DNA from: Chloranthus sessilifolius
Lineage: Eukaryota; Streptophyta; Magnoliopsida; Chloranthales; Chloranthaceae
DNA length: 64,000 nucleotides
NCBI GenBank assembly: GCA_021018995.1
Contig: CM037590.1
Location: 87,142,097-87,206,096 of the forward strand
Reading direction: 5' to 3'
A program made the translations under genes and the position numbers. Each line of letters starts with the position of its first letter. Position 1 is the first letter of the stretch. Shown in pieces: positions 10,388 through 22,437 of this stretch. The notes beneath the pieces were generated by a model, which made no database searches, was not told the origin of the DNA, and saw only the letters and a program-made list of their open reading frames with translations.

Positions 10388-12137
10388 CTAGCCCATGACT
10401 AAATTCTGTTTCTTTCTTTTTTCATGTTTTGTTCCCTGCTGCGGCTCAACTATAGCCTTATTATTTTTCTCCTGCTGCAAGGTGGCAGGCACTTCTTGGC
10501 TTTGTGGTCCCACAACTTCTCTATCATGATCATCTGCATTAACTATGGAAATTGCCTCAGCCGGTCTGTTACCCACCTGGTTGTTTACCAGCCTGCCAAA
10601 CCTTAGGGTAGTGACAGCATTGGTGTCCTCAAACTTTGAGGAAGCTTCCTCAATTAAAAACTGACCCTTGGGGTTAGCAATTGGCTGGCAGGGCAATCTA
10701 CCTTCATCTCTCCTAGCCAAGGTTTTTGACATTTGGCTCAGTTGCTCTTCCATTTTCTGGAGGCTCTGACCATGCGAGTCCACAGTCTGAGCCAAGGAAC
10801 CCAAGTTTTGCAATGAAGTCAAGACTTGGCCCTCAAAAGAAACATTTCTAGGCTGAGAAGGGGGTAAGACCAACTGATTTTACTGCTGATGGGGCTGCTA
10901 ATGGTGTTGGAAGGTAGACCTAGGGGCATTCCCTTGATTGAACTGCTGCTGTGGCCTTTGTGGTAGGGCCAACATCTGTTGGGGCTGCATATAGTTATCT
11001 TGCTTCCACCTCAGAATCGGGTGGTCTCTCCATTGGTAACCAACATTTTGGTGCTGGTATCCATATGGCTGCTTGTTGTAGCCCCCAGATTGTTGCTGGC
11101 CATAAGATTGAGCTGCAGCAGCATGTTCCAACATCAATTTAGGAAATTGTCCTGCAGATGGACATTCCTCTACTGTGTGCTGTGGGGACTGGCATATCAG
11201 ATATGCCTCCACCACATGAGCAGCCCTTCTGGGTTACATCACAGTCAATAATTTATCAAACTTCATAGAGAGGTTTGCCATCTGCAGCTGCAGGTCATTG
11301 TTCCCAGACACCTCATAAAATTTTCCTTTTGATCCAGCAGCAGGCCCCACCTTTGACTCAGATTCCTGACTAGTTCTTGCCAGGGATGGCTTTTGAAAAT
11401 CATTCTCACTAATCACCTCAAACAATTCCCATGCCTCCTCAACAGTCTTGTGCATGTAGGATCCACCACAAGAGGCATCGACCATATCTCTATTTTTCTC
11501 ATCAATCCCATTGTAGAAGCTTTGTACAAGCTGCCACTCAGGGATCTTGTGGTAGGGGCATTGTTTGAGCATTTCTTTAAACCTATCCCAGGACTGGTTA
11601 AAATCCTTAGTTGGGGATTGAGCAAATGCAATAATCTCTTTCCTCAATTGACTAGTTTTGGTCTCAGGGAAGAACTTGGTTAGGAATCTGGTCTGCAGGT
11701 CTTTCCATGAAGCAATGCTATTGTTGGAAAGAGTGGTCAGCCAGGTATTGGCCCTATCCTTCAGAGAGAAGGGAAAGAGTCTAAGCCTAGTAGCCTCAGG
11801 TCCCAAACCAGTGATATTGAAAGTGGTGCATCAGGCAAAAAATTGGTCAATATGCTTGTAAGGGTCTTCTTTGCTAAGCCCATGGAAAGCTGGCAGCATT
11901 TAGATGATTGAAGTTTTTATCTCATAGTTCTCCTGAATATCAGGGAATTGAATGCTAAAAGGGGAGTTATAGTCATCCGGAGCATTCAACTCCTTGAGGG
12001 TTCTGGGTTGTTCTTCACCCATAATTGCTGTCACAGATTCACCTGGGGGCTCTCCTGTGGTGTGCCTGCCTCTTCTAAGTCTCCTTCCCCTTTCTAACTC
12101 AGGGTTAAGCAGGGCTGAGGGATCTCCTCCCTAGCAT
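10388..12137 (-). pseudogene. Gag of element A (stops, damaged N terminus)
   Basis: Structural protein that would build the particle and bind RNA. The start at 12137 matches the ATG used in B (25273) and C (41497), reading MLGRRSLSP. A deletion of roughly 11 bp soon after puts the rest in another frame, which runs from MGEEQPRTLK at 12022 to 10388. In that frame there are stops near 11899, 11829, 11234, 10898 and 10880. The capsid-like part includes LRLFPFSLKDRA, FKEMLKQCP and VQSFYNGIDEKNRD. The zinc knuckle (CX2CX4HX4C in B and C) has lost its first cysteine to tyrosine (YLICQSPQH). A Gln-rich region and a basic tail follow. Confidence 0.92.
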
Positions 12138-12479
12138 ACAAGCACACCAACAACAAGGAAAGCTTCTTGCAGGCACATTGCAAAAGAATAATTGTACACT
12201 AACAAATTTAGCTAACTAGTTTACAGCTATTCAAGGAATATATTTAAACTATCCTAGATACTGCTAAAAAAAAATTGTTTAAGAAAGATAGACAGAGCTT
12301 TAAAAGTCAGAGAGTTTACAAACAGAGGTAGCTAAGCTCCAATTGCAGTCCAACTATCCTTCACTGCTGCTATCCAGATCTATAAGAAAGGTTCAAAATT
12401 ATGTCAGTGGTATCAATTATTCACATGTGCAAAGAATACTAAGAATACAAAAACTAAGGGTCTACTAATAGATCATCTT

Positions 12480-12497
12480 TCCCCGGCAACGGCGCCA
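12480..12497 (-). promoter_or_regulatory. Primer binding site of element A (tRNA-Asp)
   Basis: Minus-strand TGGCGCCGTTGCCGGGGA, a full 18-base complement to the 3' end of plant tRNA-Asp as known, six bases inside the 5' LTR. This is the usual Athila primer. Confidence 0.9.
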
Positions 12498-12503
12498 AAA
12501 ACT

Positions 12504-14999
12504 TATTGACGACTTCTGGTGTGCTTTGATTATTGGTTGGTGGTGAAAGTTATTAAAAAATCAAAGATAGAGTAAAACAGGGGGTGAATCCAGCACAACT
12601 CAGAAGTCCTAGACCTGCAAGATACAGGGTCCTTTGTAGCAAGTTTTGATAAGTAAGAGTTTGTCCCACAGGGAAAGGTGATCTAGAGCTCCAAGGGAGC
12701 AATCTCTAGTAGTTCCTCCAGATCTGTCTACAATCTGGCAGTCCTAGAAGGAGGGGAGTTTAAGGTCACTTATTCTAAGTATTCTAATAACTAAACTACA
12801 GAAAGTGTTGAGAGGATGGATGGAGTGGGGAAAATGAGTATAAAAAGGGTGAGAAGTATGTTATTGAGCCTAGGTCAGAGAAGTTTTGCAACTCAGATTT
12901 AGATCTGATGTTATAGAAATCTTGTCTAGAGGCTACATTATTACCTCTGAGGAGAAAGGATCCAACCCATCACTCTTCCATGATTCCACCCTTAAGGCTA
13001 TAACCTGTCCACTTGAATGGTCACAAATTATCCCATAGGGGAGCCACTATCCGAGGAAGGAAGTAAATCATTGCAGGCACTATTTCATCCAGGCTACCAG
13101 CTCAAGAATCCATAGGGAACGTCAACCTCTAAAGCTCTATATGTGGGGCTAAGGCTGTAGGACCATGATAGCCCAGACACATAGAACCAGCAAGAGATTG
13201 AGTACAACCTTCGATCTAGCTATCCATTGCTTGAGCGAGGCTACAATGGTCCGGTCACCAGCCTACAATCTCTATAACCAGATCAGATCCAACATCTGAT
13301 GGCGGATCTATACAAATATGGGGGAGTCTGCCTCTGTACAATCTCTCACCAGGCTTCTACAAGCTCAGGTGTAAAGAAGAAGGATCCATCTTGGATCGGT
13401 GGATCAGAATCACCCTAAGGCTATAATCTGTCCACTTAAATGGTCATAGACTATCCCAGAGGTTATCCTCCTCACGGAGTCCAAAATAAAACAAGATTAT
13501 CGCTACTACCACCATGCTCACAAGGCTACCAGCTCAAGCTCCCATGGGGATTTCAGATCTAGTGAGTCCTGTGGTGGGGCTACGGCTGTAGGACCATGAT
13601 AGCCCAGACACATAGGTCACTTGGATCTGAGTGGCCCTTAGAATCAGTCCTCCATTGCTTTGAAACATAGCCAAAGCATTGGCGGATCACAGGGCAGTAG
13701 CCTTGCACAGAGCATTTCACACATAAATAACAATCCCACAAAGTAAAGATCCTATTGCAAAACTTCCATTGATCTAATTCAAAAACACATACAAAGGCAT
13801 AGCCAGCAAGTGCTGGACTATGGAGAGAAGGAAAGAAAAAGAAAACTACTTACTGCTAAAAAGAAAGAGAAAAGAAAAATGATCTAAGATGGGTTCCCAG
13901 ATGCCTAAACCTAAGCTCAGGTATGGGTTTATATAGTAGTGGGGTGGCGGCGCATTAGGGTTAGGAAACCCTAATTTTAATGATGCCACGTGGCCTGATA
14001 AGGATCCTTGGATGCCTCAGGGCGCGTGCATGGAGATTTGAGCATGGGAGTGCGTGCCCTAATCACTGGAAATACCCAGAAGGTCCTCTGCGGAAGAGAT
14101 GGAAGTTTAGGGTCAGAGCTTCATTAGGTAGCTGTAGTTTCCCAGACTTGTTGCGTGGTAGCTCTTTGCTCTTCACTAGGATGATTTAACACTGAAGCTT
14201 CAGCCGTCACGAGGTTGCCCTGGTTTGCTCTTCAGGCAGTCGCGCGGTAGAGAGTTGAGCTCTCGCTGGATTGGGCTTCGCGAGGTTGAATAGAAAACAC
14301 AGTCTCAAGTGTCGCAGGGTTGAAGTTCAAGAAGTCGCGCGATCGATCGGTCTTCGCTAGGCGGCAGCGCGAGAACTTTGCGAGCACTTCTCGTTACTTG
14401 GACTTCACGAGTTGCCTCGCGAGGCTCTTCTAAGTTCTGAACTGCACGAGGTTCTATGTCTCACTTGATCTTTGCGAGATTGGCTTTGTCTTCTCCAGGA
14501 TGTTTTCTTTCTTGAATGGTGCAAGAACTGCGCGAGGCGTTCTTCTTCTGATAATTACATCCTGTGGCGATTGTGCGACAGCTGCACGAGGAATCTTCTG
14601 AAGGTCTCTCTCCTCACCCATTCTGAGTGAACTGCGCGAGATTGGGAGAGGTCTGCTTTGAACTGTGCGACACTATGCGATGTGTTCTACTCTTGAGCTT
14701 CGCGAGAGCTGCGTGAGTTTGAGTTTCTGAAGCTCTTTAGTCATTCATCTGCGCGAGAGGTTGCTGTAAACCCTTGGGAAGCTCAGTTGAACTACGCGAG
14801 GCATATTTCTCCTGAATTTAGAGTTCATTCTTCTGAGGGGTATCTGGTGCCAAGGCAGGCTCCTTAACAGGATTCTTGGCCTTATTTCACTGCTGATTAT
14901 TACTTACACAAAACACTTAACAAGAACTTATTAGGTGGCTAAGGGTCTAATCAAAGGTTAAGTTAAGGGATGAAAAGTGGTACTTTTCAGGTCTTAACA
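12504..14999 (-). repeat. 5' LTR of element A
   Basis: 2,496 bp, starting at 14999 with TGTTAAGACC and ending at 12504; the expected AACA end has become AATA. U3 about 14999-13940 is rich in CGCG motifs, the TATA box is at 13928-13935, and R/U5 carries two related copies of a TGTCTGGGCTATCATGGTCC block about 430 bp apart. Confidence 0.93.
13928..13935 (-). promoter_or_regulatory. TATA box in 5' LTR of element A
   Basis: Minus-strand TATATAAA with the inverted telo-box (AAACCCTAA / TAACCCTAA) at about 13957-13978 upstream. By position this is the promoter for the element RNA. Confidence 0.78.
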
Positions 15000-16029
15000 A
15001 CACTCCTTAGTGTTAAACTTCTAATTCCAACAACTTAGGTCCAGTGTTGCACTATCACACTGAAGGTTGGTGCACGACTTTCACACAAGGGTTCCATCAA
15101 GCCCTAAATTAAAATCCATCCTCACGATCACATCTAAATAATAATCAAAGGCAAATGGCGACACTGGTCATCGAGTTGAATACACACACAGGGTCGGTCT
15201 AATTCGGGTTCAAAAATGCAAGTTTTTACACACCACCTCCTCAATGTTGCCTTCACTGCTCCCTAAAAGGGATCGATGTGAAGACTGGTCTTCTCTTTCC
15301 CAATACTACCTATTCTCAGATCCACTCCACCAAGCAGCATCTCAGGTTGAAGATCACACGAAATGACAAGCATCGAAAGAAACGACATCTCGATCAAACG
15401 GTTAGAACACCCAATATCACAAGTACACAAATTTTAAAACAGTAGAAAGCAAGAAAAGTAAAGATAAACCTCAAAGTATAAGAAAATGAAGGTTTTTGCC
15501 CCTTTATATAGAGAGCAGTCTAATCACATGTTACAATCCAATCGTGCAATCCAATCACCCGCATCGACACCCAGGCACAATCTAAATCACACGTAATTCC
15601 CTGCTCGTGCAATCTAACTTCTTTCCACCTAGCAAGCGCGACGCTCTGATCTCGTGCTTATATCAGAGAGCGTAATCAAGTTGTGCACTACAAAAGTGGC
15701 GTGCAATACGAAAGGTCGCCCGCACAGTGACCTGGGGACGTTTGAATTACACGTTTATGACAGAGCCTGTAATTCAATCACACACACACACATCCAAATG
15801 CGTAAACAACCCCTTTTCGATTGAGCGACCGATACCAGGCCCGTAATACCCCAATTCATACATTCTCACACCTTTTACTCCCAACTCGGTCGAGATCAAA
15901 ACCCTTTCTCCCCTCACATAACCCCATATGAGGAAGGAAGCATTAACCACACCCTCTGTCCCGTCCGACTGAACACGCCACCATAACGCAGCAAAAGCCA
16001 AGAGCACCCTCCTCACGGTCAGAATCACC

Positions 16030-16910
16030 TTTCTGTATCCCATCACAATTTGACCAGAGGAGGATAGTTCAATCACGTAACTCCCAATGCCCTATCCTAT
16101 CATGACCGGACACATCGGCATGAAATAGCCACGTCCTACCACACCACCAAAGCCAAAGATGAGTCCAACCATGCTGCAACCACGACGTAGTCTCATATAG
16201 CCCAAGATCTACCAAAGAAAGAAACATAACAATTACATCTATCAACGGTCAACACCTCATCGCGATATCTCACTAAGCGATCTGAACATCCCGCACGTAG
16301 CAGCTATCGAGCCCTGCCACTTAATTGTGCCATGTGTCCCATCGTGACACAGTAACTTCATCTTGTCTTATAGCCCAACACCAATCACACCTCCCCAAAA
16401 TCCTCATCATGAAACTTTGAATAGAGTCAAACCTTCTAAAAGTCCCATCACTAACTATGCTCAACTAATGTCCCATCATGGAAGCAGAGAGCCTACCCTC
16501 CAAATCCATAGTTACACAGCAGTCACTAGACTCCAATAGAAGAAGAGGAACTCCTCCCATGTCCCATTGCATCTCAAGCATAAAAATTCCCACCAGGATC
16601 CAAATGCCTCTATCAGACCTACAACCAGTAATCCCCTAGCATCTTAACGTAGACCCCCAATTTCCCATCATGTCTATGATCCGCTATGATAGGAAGGAAG
16701 AGAAAAGACTTTCGCGCGCCCCATCTCAGCATGCAATCATAACAGGAAAGACCATCATGTCCCATCGCAACACTCACTTCCCCAAGACATTGCATCACAG
16801 CAATGGCCACCAAATCCCCACGATAGTAGAAATGAAGAAAAGAAAGAAAACCTTCCTAAAGTCCCGTCACGACATCACGACAACCAATCAGTCCCATCAC
16901 GGGCTACAAA
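16030..16910. repeat. Dispersed motif TCCCATCAYG, about ten copies
   Basis: Copies or near copies occur near 16037, 16330, 16440, 16468, 16557, 16660, 16757, 16859 and 16890, with a weaker one near 16094. Spacing ranges from about 30 to 240 bp, so this is not a simple tandem array. Confidence 0.55.
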
Positions 16911-17584
16911 GGTAAGCATCACCACTTCAGGTAAGTATCACCATCTCTTTTACTCAATATTGCTTCTGATATATATAGTTAGCTATGATTAAGTCAAATA
17001 TTTTCAAAACCCATCTCCCTTGACCCACTAATTGCTGTAGCCCTCCCATAAGAGACAATCACCAGTATTGGTTGAGAAGGTTAGACGGAGTATCCGACAT
17101 ACCAAGTGTCATCCTGACAACCACATAAACGTTGGGTCCACAAATCCCGTATCGGTGGATCTACTCAGCGATGTCTCGGAAGCCACATTTTTCAAAGATT
17201 TACCACCGAATTGATCTTAATTTAAAATTTCTGAATTTTTAAAACCCCTTACTTCTAAAACCAAAACAAAAAAAAAATAAAAAAGAAACCAAAACAATAA
17301 TAAACAAAAAGACCTCTTACCTACCAAAATTCATCTCATTCACCACTTATCCAAACCAGCCATTCCCCTTGGGAAACCGAGCAGCAAGTATATTTAATCT
17401 AAAAACTTATAAATGCTATTGGAAAAGGAACACCTGACGTGCATTGGTGTGAGCAATGACCCGCCCGGTCTGACATGACTTGCAAAAGCCTTCGACATTA
17501 CATGATATTGTATCTTATTATCGGTCTCTAGACCTTACTTATGGATATTTGTATGACACCCCCAGTGCCTTGACTGTGTCATAT

Positions 17585-17810
17585 CCATCTTTTAGACTGC
17601 CCCTTGCAGTAGGTCACGACATGCAGCAGGATGCCCCTTGCACCCACAGATTAGGATATGGTGATTCTTTTTTTCGTTTGACTACCCTTTGTAGTAGGTC
17701 GCGACACGCGACGGGATGCCCCTTGCACCCGCAGATTATGATACGCTTACTTCCCCCATTGACTGTCTATGATAGCGGGTCGCAATATGCGACAGGATTG
17801 CTTGCATCCA
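17585..17810. repeat. Degenerate tandem repeat, about three copies
   Basis: Units contain GTAGGTCGCGACAYGCRACRGGATGCC-like text followed by a CTTGCAYCC block, at about 17609, 17694 and 17778. The third copy is the most diverged. Unit length is roughly 85 bp. Confidence 0.6.
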
Positions 17811-18129
17811 TGGTATGGAATACACCTTTTGACAACTACCACTGGGCCCCCGAATGCTCCATTATAGTTTACGCTGATAGATAAGAAAGTCAAGCATGTC
17901 ATGTCAGCATCCCCAATTCACATTTGTGATTTCCCAAAAGAAACGAGAAGACACCTCGAATGAGGGGTGTCTACTTGTTCGACGCGTTCTTACTTCGCAA
18001 GAGCGCGTCGAAGACGGGCATCTATAGACACCCTCATTTTGCCCTCTCGAAATATATAAAGTCATTCGATCAACCTTTGACCTTGCCCATGACTTTTTGA
18101 AAAGTACTTACCTTCTCTGGAAGTTTCAC

Positions 18130-18460
18130 AACCCTAATACGGGGACCATATGCTAAAACAATAGTATATGGCAGAACACAGGTTGAAATAATCGCTCTGT
18201 GGCTCAGACCTCCTAACCTTAACGCGGGGACCATATGCTGAAACAATAGTATCTGGCTAGACACAGGCTGAAATAATAGTACTGTGGCTCAGACCCCCAA
18301 CCCTAACATAAGAACCGTGCACTTAAATAATAGTATATGGCTTAACACAGGCTAAAATAATAGCTTTGTGGCTCAGATCCCAATGTGGGGGACTATATAC
18401 TGAAATAATAGTATATAGTCAAAATATAGACTGAAACAATAGTCTTACATTTTAGACCCG
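18130..18460 (+). repeat. 85-bp tandem repeat, four copies
   Basis: Units begin with GGGGACCATATGCTG-like text at 18141, 18226, 18311 and 18388 (periods 85, 85 and 77). Each contains AATAATAGTATATGGC, ACACAGGCTGAAATAATAG and TGTGGCTCAGACC blocks. The position upstream of the 18909 TATA box would suit a U3 repeat. Confidence 0.85.
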
Positions 18461-18908
18461 ATCTAGACTCGAGACATATCCCGAATTACGCACCAAAAAC
18501 CACGCGCACAATCCTATTACGTGCCACATCACCAACGTGCAATAAGTCCCTTCTAGACCAAACCTCCTTTCTTTAGACTACCTCGAGACTCGATTATGCG
18601 CTTCATCAAAGGCGCGCAATTGGTATGTCCCCGATCCAGTCTCCTAATCCTTGACCGCCAAAATTTCATGATTAAGTGTTAGGGCTGAAACACTTAATCG
18701 GACTGCGCACACCAATTGAAGGCGTAATTAGTCCTAATGTGATTAGAACAAAGAAACTCTGAGCCGAGCTCCAAATTCGCTCCTTGAGTTAAGTGACGGA
18801 CTCAAGCGATTAAGCACCAGATCAATTAAATTCCTTGATTAAGGTGCACAATTGAAGTTGACCGGCTAACTAAGCTCACCCCACAGGGCGCATAATTAGC
18901 AAAATGCT

Positions 18909-18916
18909 TATAAATA
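18909..18916 (+). promoter_or_regulatory. TATA box, first copy in segment E
   Basis: TATAAATA followed by GAACCTTTTACCTCAACCCTAG. The second copy at 19715 has nearly the same downstream text, so the core promoter looks duplicated. Confidence 0.5.
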
Positions 18917-19714
18917 GAACCTTTTACCTCAACCCTAGAGATGAATTTTTTCTCTCTTCCAAGCTTAGGGATTTCGAGATTCTCTCTTCGGCGTCCCACA
19001 TTAGGTAACTTTTAGTTCTAGTTTTTTTTTTTATATTCTTAGATCTTAGATCCTAGATCTTAGATTATTCTATAGTTATTATTTTTAATCTCTAATTCTA
19101 GTTCTTAGGTTCTAGAATCAGTCTCTTTTAATTTTTAGGTCGTAGGTCTTAAGTTCTAAATTCTTAGGTCCTAGAGTCTTCTATAGTTCTTATTTTTAAT
19201 CTCTGGTGCTAGTTCTTAGGTTTTAGAATCGGTCTTTTCTAATTTAGGTCTTAGGTTCTTAATTATAAAGTCCTAGATCCTAGATTCTTCTAAAGTTTTA
19301 ATCTCTGATTTTAGACTTTGAAATCAGTTCTTAGTTTATGATCCCAACCTTTCCCAATTGTCCAATCCCATCACTTTTATGTTTGACCTATTTTGAAGCA
19401 ACAAATAAAGTTGGATTAATACGAAATTGGCCACATTTGAATGCTTATCAAAGTAGCTTTCCAACAAGCCAAAAAATGCATAATTCTGATAAGTATTGAA
19501 GAAGTTATGGTCAATTTTTGATAGTTGTGCAAAAACTAACGTTTTTCAAAACTCTTAGTTGAATTAGCATTAGTCTCTTTATTGTATTATTTTAGAAAAT
19601 AGGATTCCTTTCTTTTATTAGAAATAGGATCAGTTCCGTTATTATTCTAGGACTTTACTTTATTATTTAGAAGAACTAGGAATTAGAGTTACACTAGGAT
19701 TTCTAGTAAAAGCC

Positions 19715-19722
19715 TATAAATA
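19715..19722 (+). promoter_or_regulatory. TATA box, second copy in segment E
   Basis: TATAAATA followed by GACCTTTACCCCCTAG, matching the first copy apart from small indels, 806 bp downstream of it. Confidence 0.5.
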
Positions 19723-19756
19723 GACCTTTACCCCCTAGCCATTAAAAAAAAGACAA

Positions 19757-19833
19757 CTTTCCTCTACACAATTTCCCTTTACACAAATTCCCTCTACACA
19801 AGTTCCCTCTATGCAATTTCCCTCTGCACAATT
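19757..19833 (+). repeat. 15-bp tandem repeat, five copies
   Basis: Unit CCTCTACACAATTTC, repeated with few changes just downstream of the second TATA box of segment E. Confidence 0.8.
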
Positions 19834-20489
19834 ACATGATTCTTTATGTAATTCCTTAGTCCTTAATTTTCTGGTTCTAGTTCTTAGGTTCTAGAACCAG
19901 TTCTTTTTTATTCTTGTTCTAGATTTAAGTTCTAGCCCTCTAGTTCTTAAATTCTAGATCTTATGTTTTAATCTAAATTTCTAATTTTTTGATTCTAGTC
20001 CTTAGGTTCTAGAACCAGTCCTTTTTAATTTTTAGGTCCTAGTTCTTAGGTTCTAGAATCGGTCCTTAATCTCACGGTCCAAATTTTCCTAATTTCGATC
20101 CCGATTTTGGTACTTAGATTTTAGCTTTAGTCTTAATTTCTCATAATTCTAAATCCTAAAATTTTCTTTATAGCTTTAGTTCTTAATTATTTTTTTTTTA
20201 CCCCTAAAATTTTAACCCTTAAGTACTAATCATCAATCTCTCAATTTATAGAAAAATATTACTTTATAATTCAAATTCAGTCCCTTTCAATTTTTAGCCA
20301 CCCGATTCGCCCAAGAGAGCTTACAGAGGGTGCCCGAGAATGGGGCCGATCCTCCTTAGCATAGGGGGCCAAAATTCCTTTTAAATTTTTAGTAAAATTA
20401 GTATATTTACTTTAATTAGAATTTTAACAGAATTAGCATATTTCTAATTAGTTAGAGTTTTAGTAAAATTAGCATATTTGCATTCCTAG

Positions 20490-20820
20490 TACAATTAGGA
20501 GACTAACATTAATCATACTTCTAGTGGGATTATGAAAGTTAGTTAGTTATTAGCGAAAGTCAAGTACTTAAATTAATTGAATTCCTAGTATAATTAGGAC
20601 ATCAAATTAGTTAGACTTCTAGTAGGATTAGGAGACCTAATTAATTAGACCTCTAATAGGATTTAGATATTTAAATTAATTAGACTTCTAATAGGATTAG
20701 GAGACTAGATCAATTAGACTTCTAATCGGATTAGGAGACCTTTTTAAGACTCTCAGTAGGATTAGGAGATCAACTTAATTAAAATCCCAGCAGGAATAGG
20801 AAAACCAAACCAGTTAGACT
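20490..20820 (+). repeat. Degenerate tandem repeat, about 40-bp unit
   Basis: Repeated blocks of the form TTAGACTTCTARTAGGATTAGGAGACC with variable AT spacers. Seven or more copies are visible. Confidence 0.65.
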
Positions 20821-21129
20821 AAAGGCAACCCACAGCTGCTGACGTTCGCCGGCGGACGATTCAATAAAGGAGTTCAACCTGCAAACCCCTGCTCTCCTTA
20901 AAGCATGATCAGTGACGTGTTACAGGATTGATAAATATCTACTGTTGGTGATCACATCTTCTTAGGTATTCTTCATTTAGAAATTACTTCTTTAATTTCA
21001 GCATTTAATATTTTCTAATTTATTACTCCATCATAGCCTTTGCCCGAATCCACTTGAACCAAATTGGGCCACTCTTTTCGGGGACCGAAAGGAACCTAGA
21101 AAAAGTGCGTACCAACACATGGCCACTGC

Positions 21130-22437
21130 CGCTACAATTCCACCTCTGGTTCTTAAAGTGATGCTTTCTGGGGGATCTGGGACTATAGCCGATACCTTGT
21201 ATTCGAAACTATGGAGGTCAGTATTTTCAATTGTGTGTGGTAGTGCTTAATGCTGTGGGTGGCCTTTTCCTTCTCATCGTGTCCTTCACCTATGATGGTG
21301 ATAATTTTCTATCGGAACACAAATTTAAGCTTCTGATGTAGCGTCAATGGTATCGCTCCAACTTTGTGTAACCATGGGCATCCCCAAGAATAAATTGAGT
21401 GAGGACTTGATGTCCATTACTTGGAAGAGTATGGAGAAGGTCATTGGCCCAATCACGAGCTCCAGATTAGCTTCTCCCATTACCTCCCTTCTTGTGTTGT
21501 CAAAACCTCGGGTGCTAGTTCTTGTAGGTCTCAACATGCACGAAACTACTCCAATCATCATAGCTATTCTCAAGGGGCATACATTCAGAGTAGACCCATT
21601 ATCAACTAACACCAAGGGGATTATCATATTTTTGGATTCTACTGTGATGTTGAGGGATTTAGAATAGATATTTCCCTCTTCCAACAAATAAGCATAAGAA
21701 AATGAGATGACATTGGGAGCCATCACCTGTCAAATTATCTGCCCGACTTCATTTGGGCTCACCTGAAGAGATACATGTGCATTCTTTAACGCCCCCATTA
21801 AGACTTGAAAATAAAGTGGGGATGTCATCAATAAGGCCCAGACCGTGATATGAGCTGACATTCTCCTCAACTGAGTCTCCAGTATGTGTTCTCTGCTCAT
21901 TTTCTTGAATGGGTTCACTGCACTATCCTTCCACTCTGGTTGGGCTAGTGTTGTTGCTGGTGCTTCTGGTTACTTGAAGAGTTTCCTAGATCTGGTGACA
22001 AAGTCAATTGCCCCTTCCTAACTGTTGCCGATATTGATGTCTGTCTGCTCATAACTGGGCGGGACCTGATGAGGATTGTAAGTTGGTCCAGAGATCTGAA
22101 ATGGAGTGGCTGTCGGTATCTTATGCGCTTGTACTGATGGCTCAGGAAGGGTAGGCAATACTTGGCTAATCTCCGACAGGGATGGGTGGGTGGAGAAAAT
22201 GGGCCAACTAGGGGTGGTGAGGTTTATGGATAGTTGCACCGGGGGTAATGGGGTGGGGGTGGACCACTGATAATTAATATGTGGTGGTGGGATATGGGGG
22301 ACATGATGGGCTATTGGGTAATTGGTGGGGGTGGCAGTGTACGTTTGATAGGCATTAATTTGTACGTAATTGACTGGAGTGGGTAATGGGAAATAAGCCC
22401 TAAAATCTAAGGATTCAATTTAGGGTGCATGGTTGGG
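21130..22437 (-). pseudogene. Protease region of Tat/Ogre-like element D
   Basis: The minus strand in one frame gives an aspartic protease with the active-site motif LVDNGSTLNVCP (near 21605), then TRREVMGEANL and LFQVMDIKSSLNLFLG, a pattern known from Tat/Ogre-lineage retrotransposons. Stops occur at 22018, at 21730 and at 21325; the text just past the last still resembles the family (LKFVFR). A typical upstream helper segment lies at 21918-21760 (VLMGALKNAHVS). Upstream, at 22437, the reading is cut by the insertion of element B. Downstream of about 21130 the resemblance fades and no RT or integrase follows. Confidence 0.82.
22433..22437. repeat. Target duplication of element B, left copy
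   Basis: TTGGG directly before the 5' LTR, repeated as TTGGG at 35924-35928 directly after the 3' LTR. Confidence 0.92.

Larger units (their letters stand above)
1711..14999 (-). mobile_element. Athila-like Ty3/gypsy retrotransposon, element A, decayed
   Basis: In minus-strand order: 5' LTR 14999-12504, tRNA-Asp primer site, gag, protease, reverse transcriptase, RNase H, integrase, a short extra ORF, a degraded polypurine tract and the 3' LTR. RT before integrase is the Ty3 order. The gag and RT sequence style and the tRNA-Asp primer site fit the plant Athila lineage. Every enzyme gene is interrupted. The 3' LTR lacks the part equivalent to 12504-12790 of the 5' LTR, so no target duplication pair is visible; the right-hand candidate is ACACT at 15000-15004. 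Confidence 0.93.
15000..18022. other. No gene seen; possible old minus-strand LTR and repeats
   Basis: About 3 kb with no frame resembling a known protein. At 15503-15510 the minus strand has TATATAAAGGGG, a good TATA-like sequence, so element A may have landed in the R/U5 part of an older minus-strand LTR. Between about 16030 and 16910 the motif TCCCATCAYG recurs nine or ten times at irregular spacing. A degenerate repeat lies at 17585-17810. The fate of the missing D polymerase region, which should lie to the left of 21130, is not explained by anything seen here. Confidence 0.4.
19021..20290 (+). repeat. CT/AG-rich repeats built on CTAGTTCTTAGGTTCTAG
   Basis: The block CTAGTTCTTAGGTTCTAGAA occurs near 19099, 19211, 19877, 19997 and 20039, separated by shorter CTTAGATCCTAG-type text. 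It lies on both sides of the second TATA box, which fits a duplication of the segment that includes the promoter. Confidence 0.65.
18023..20990 (+). mobile_element. Probable old LTR-derived segment (E), boundaries uncertain
   Basis: The plus strand at 18023 reads TATAGACACCC, one base from the TGTAGACACCC that starts the D LTR, which suggests a related plus-strand LTR with a TG to TA change. Two TATA-like promoters follow (18909 and 19715), then CT-rich repetitive DNA. I cannot find a primer site, a second LTR or a target duplication, so the right edge is a guess. No coding potential is seen. Confidence 0.35.

Noticed and set aside
12480-12497. tRNA-Asp gene fragment
   Set aside because: Only the 18-base 3' complement is present, at the LTR edge; it is a primer binding site. 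The same applies to 24923, 41139, 55612 and 60556.
15774-16076. 100-codon minus-strand frame
   Set aside because: No recognisable domain or conserved context; chance frame in repeat DNA.
17480-17884. 134-codon plus-strand frame
   Set aside because: It overlaps a degenerate tandem repeat and its apparent sequence repeats follow the DNA repeat; no protein family recognised.
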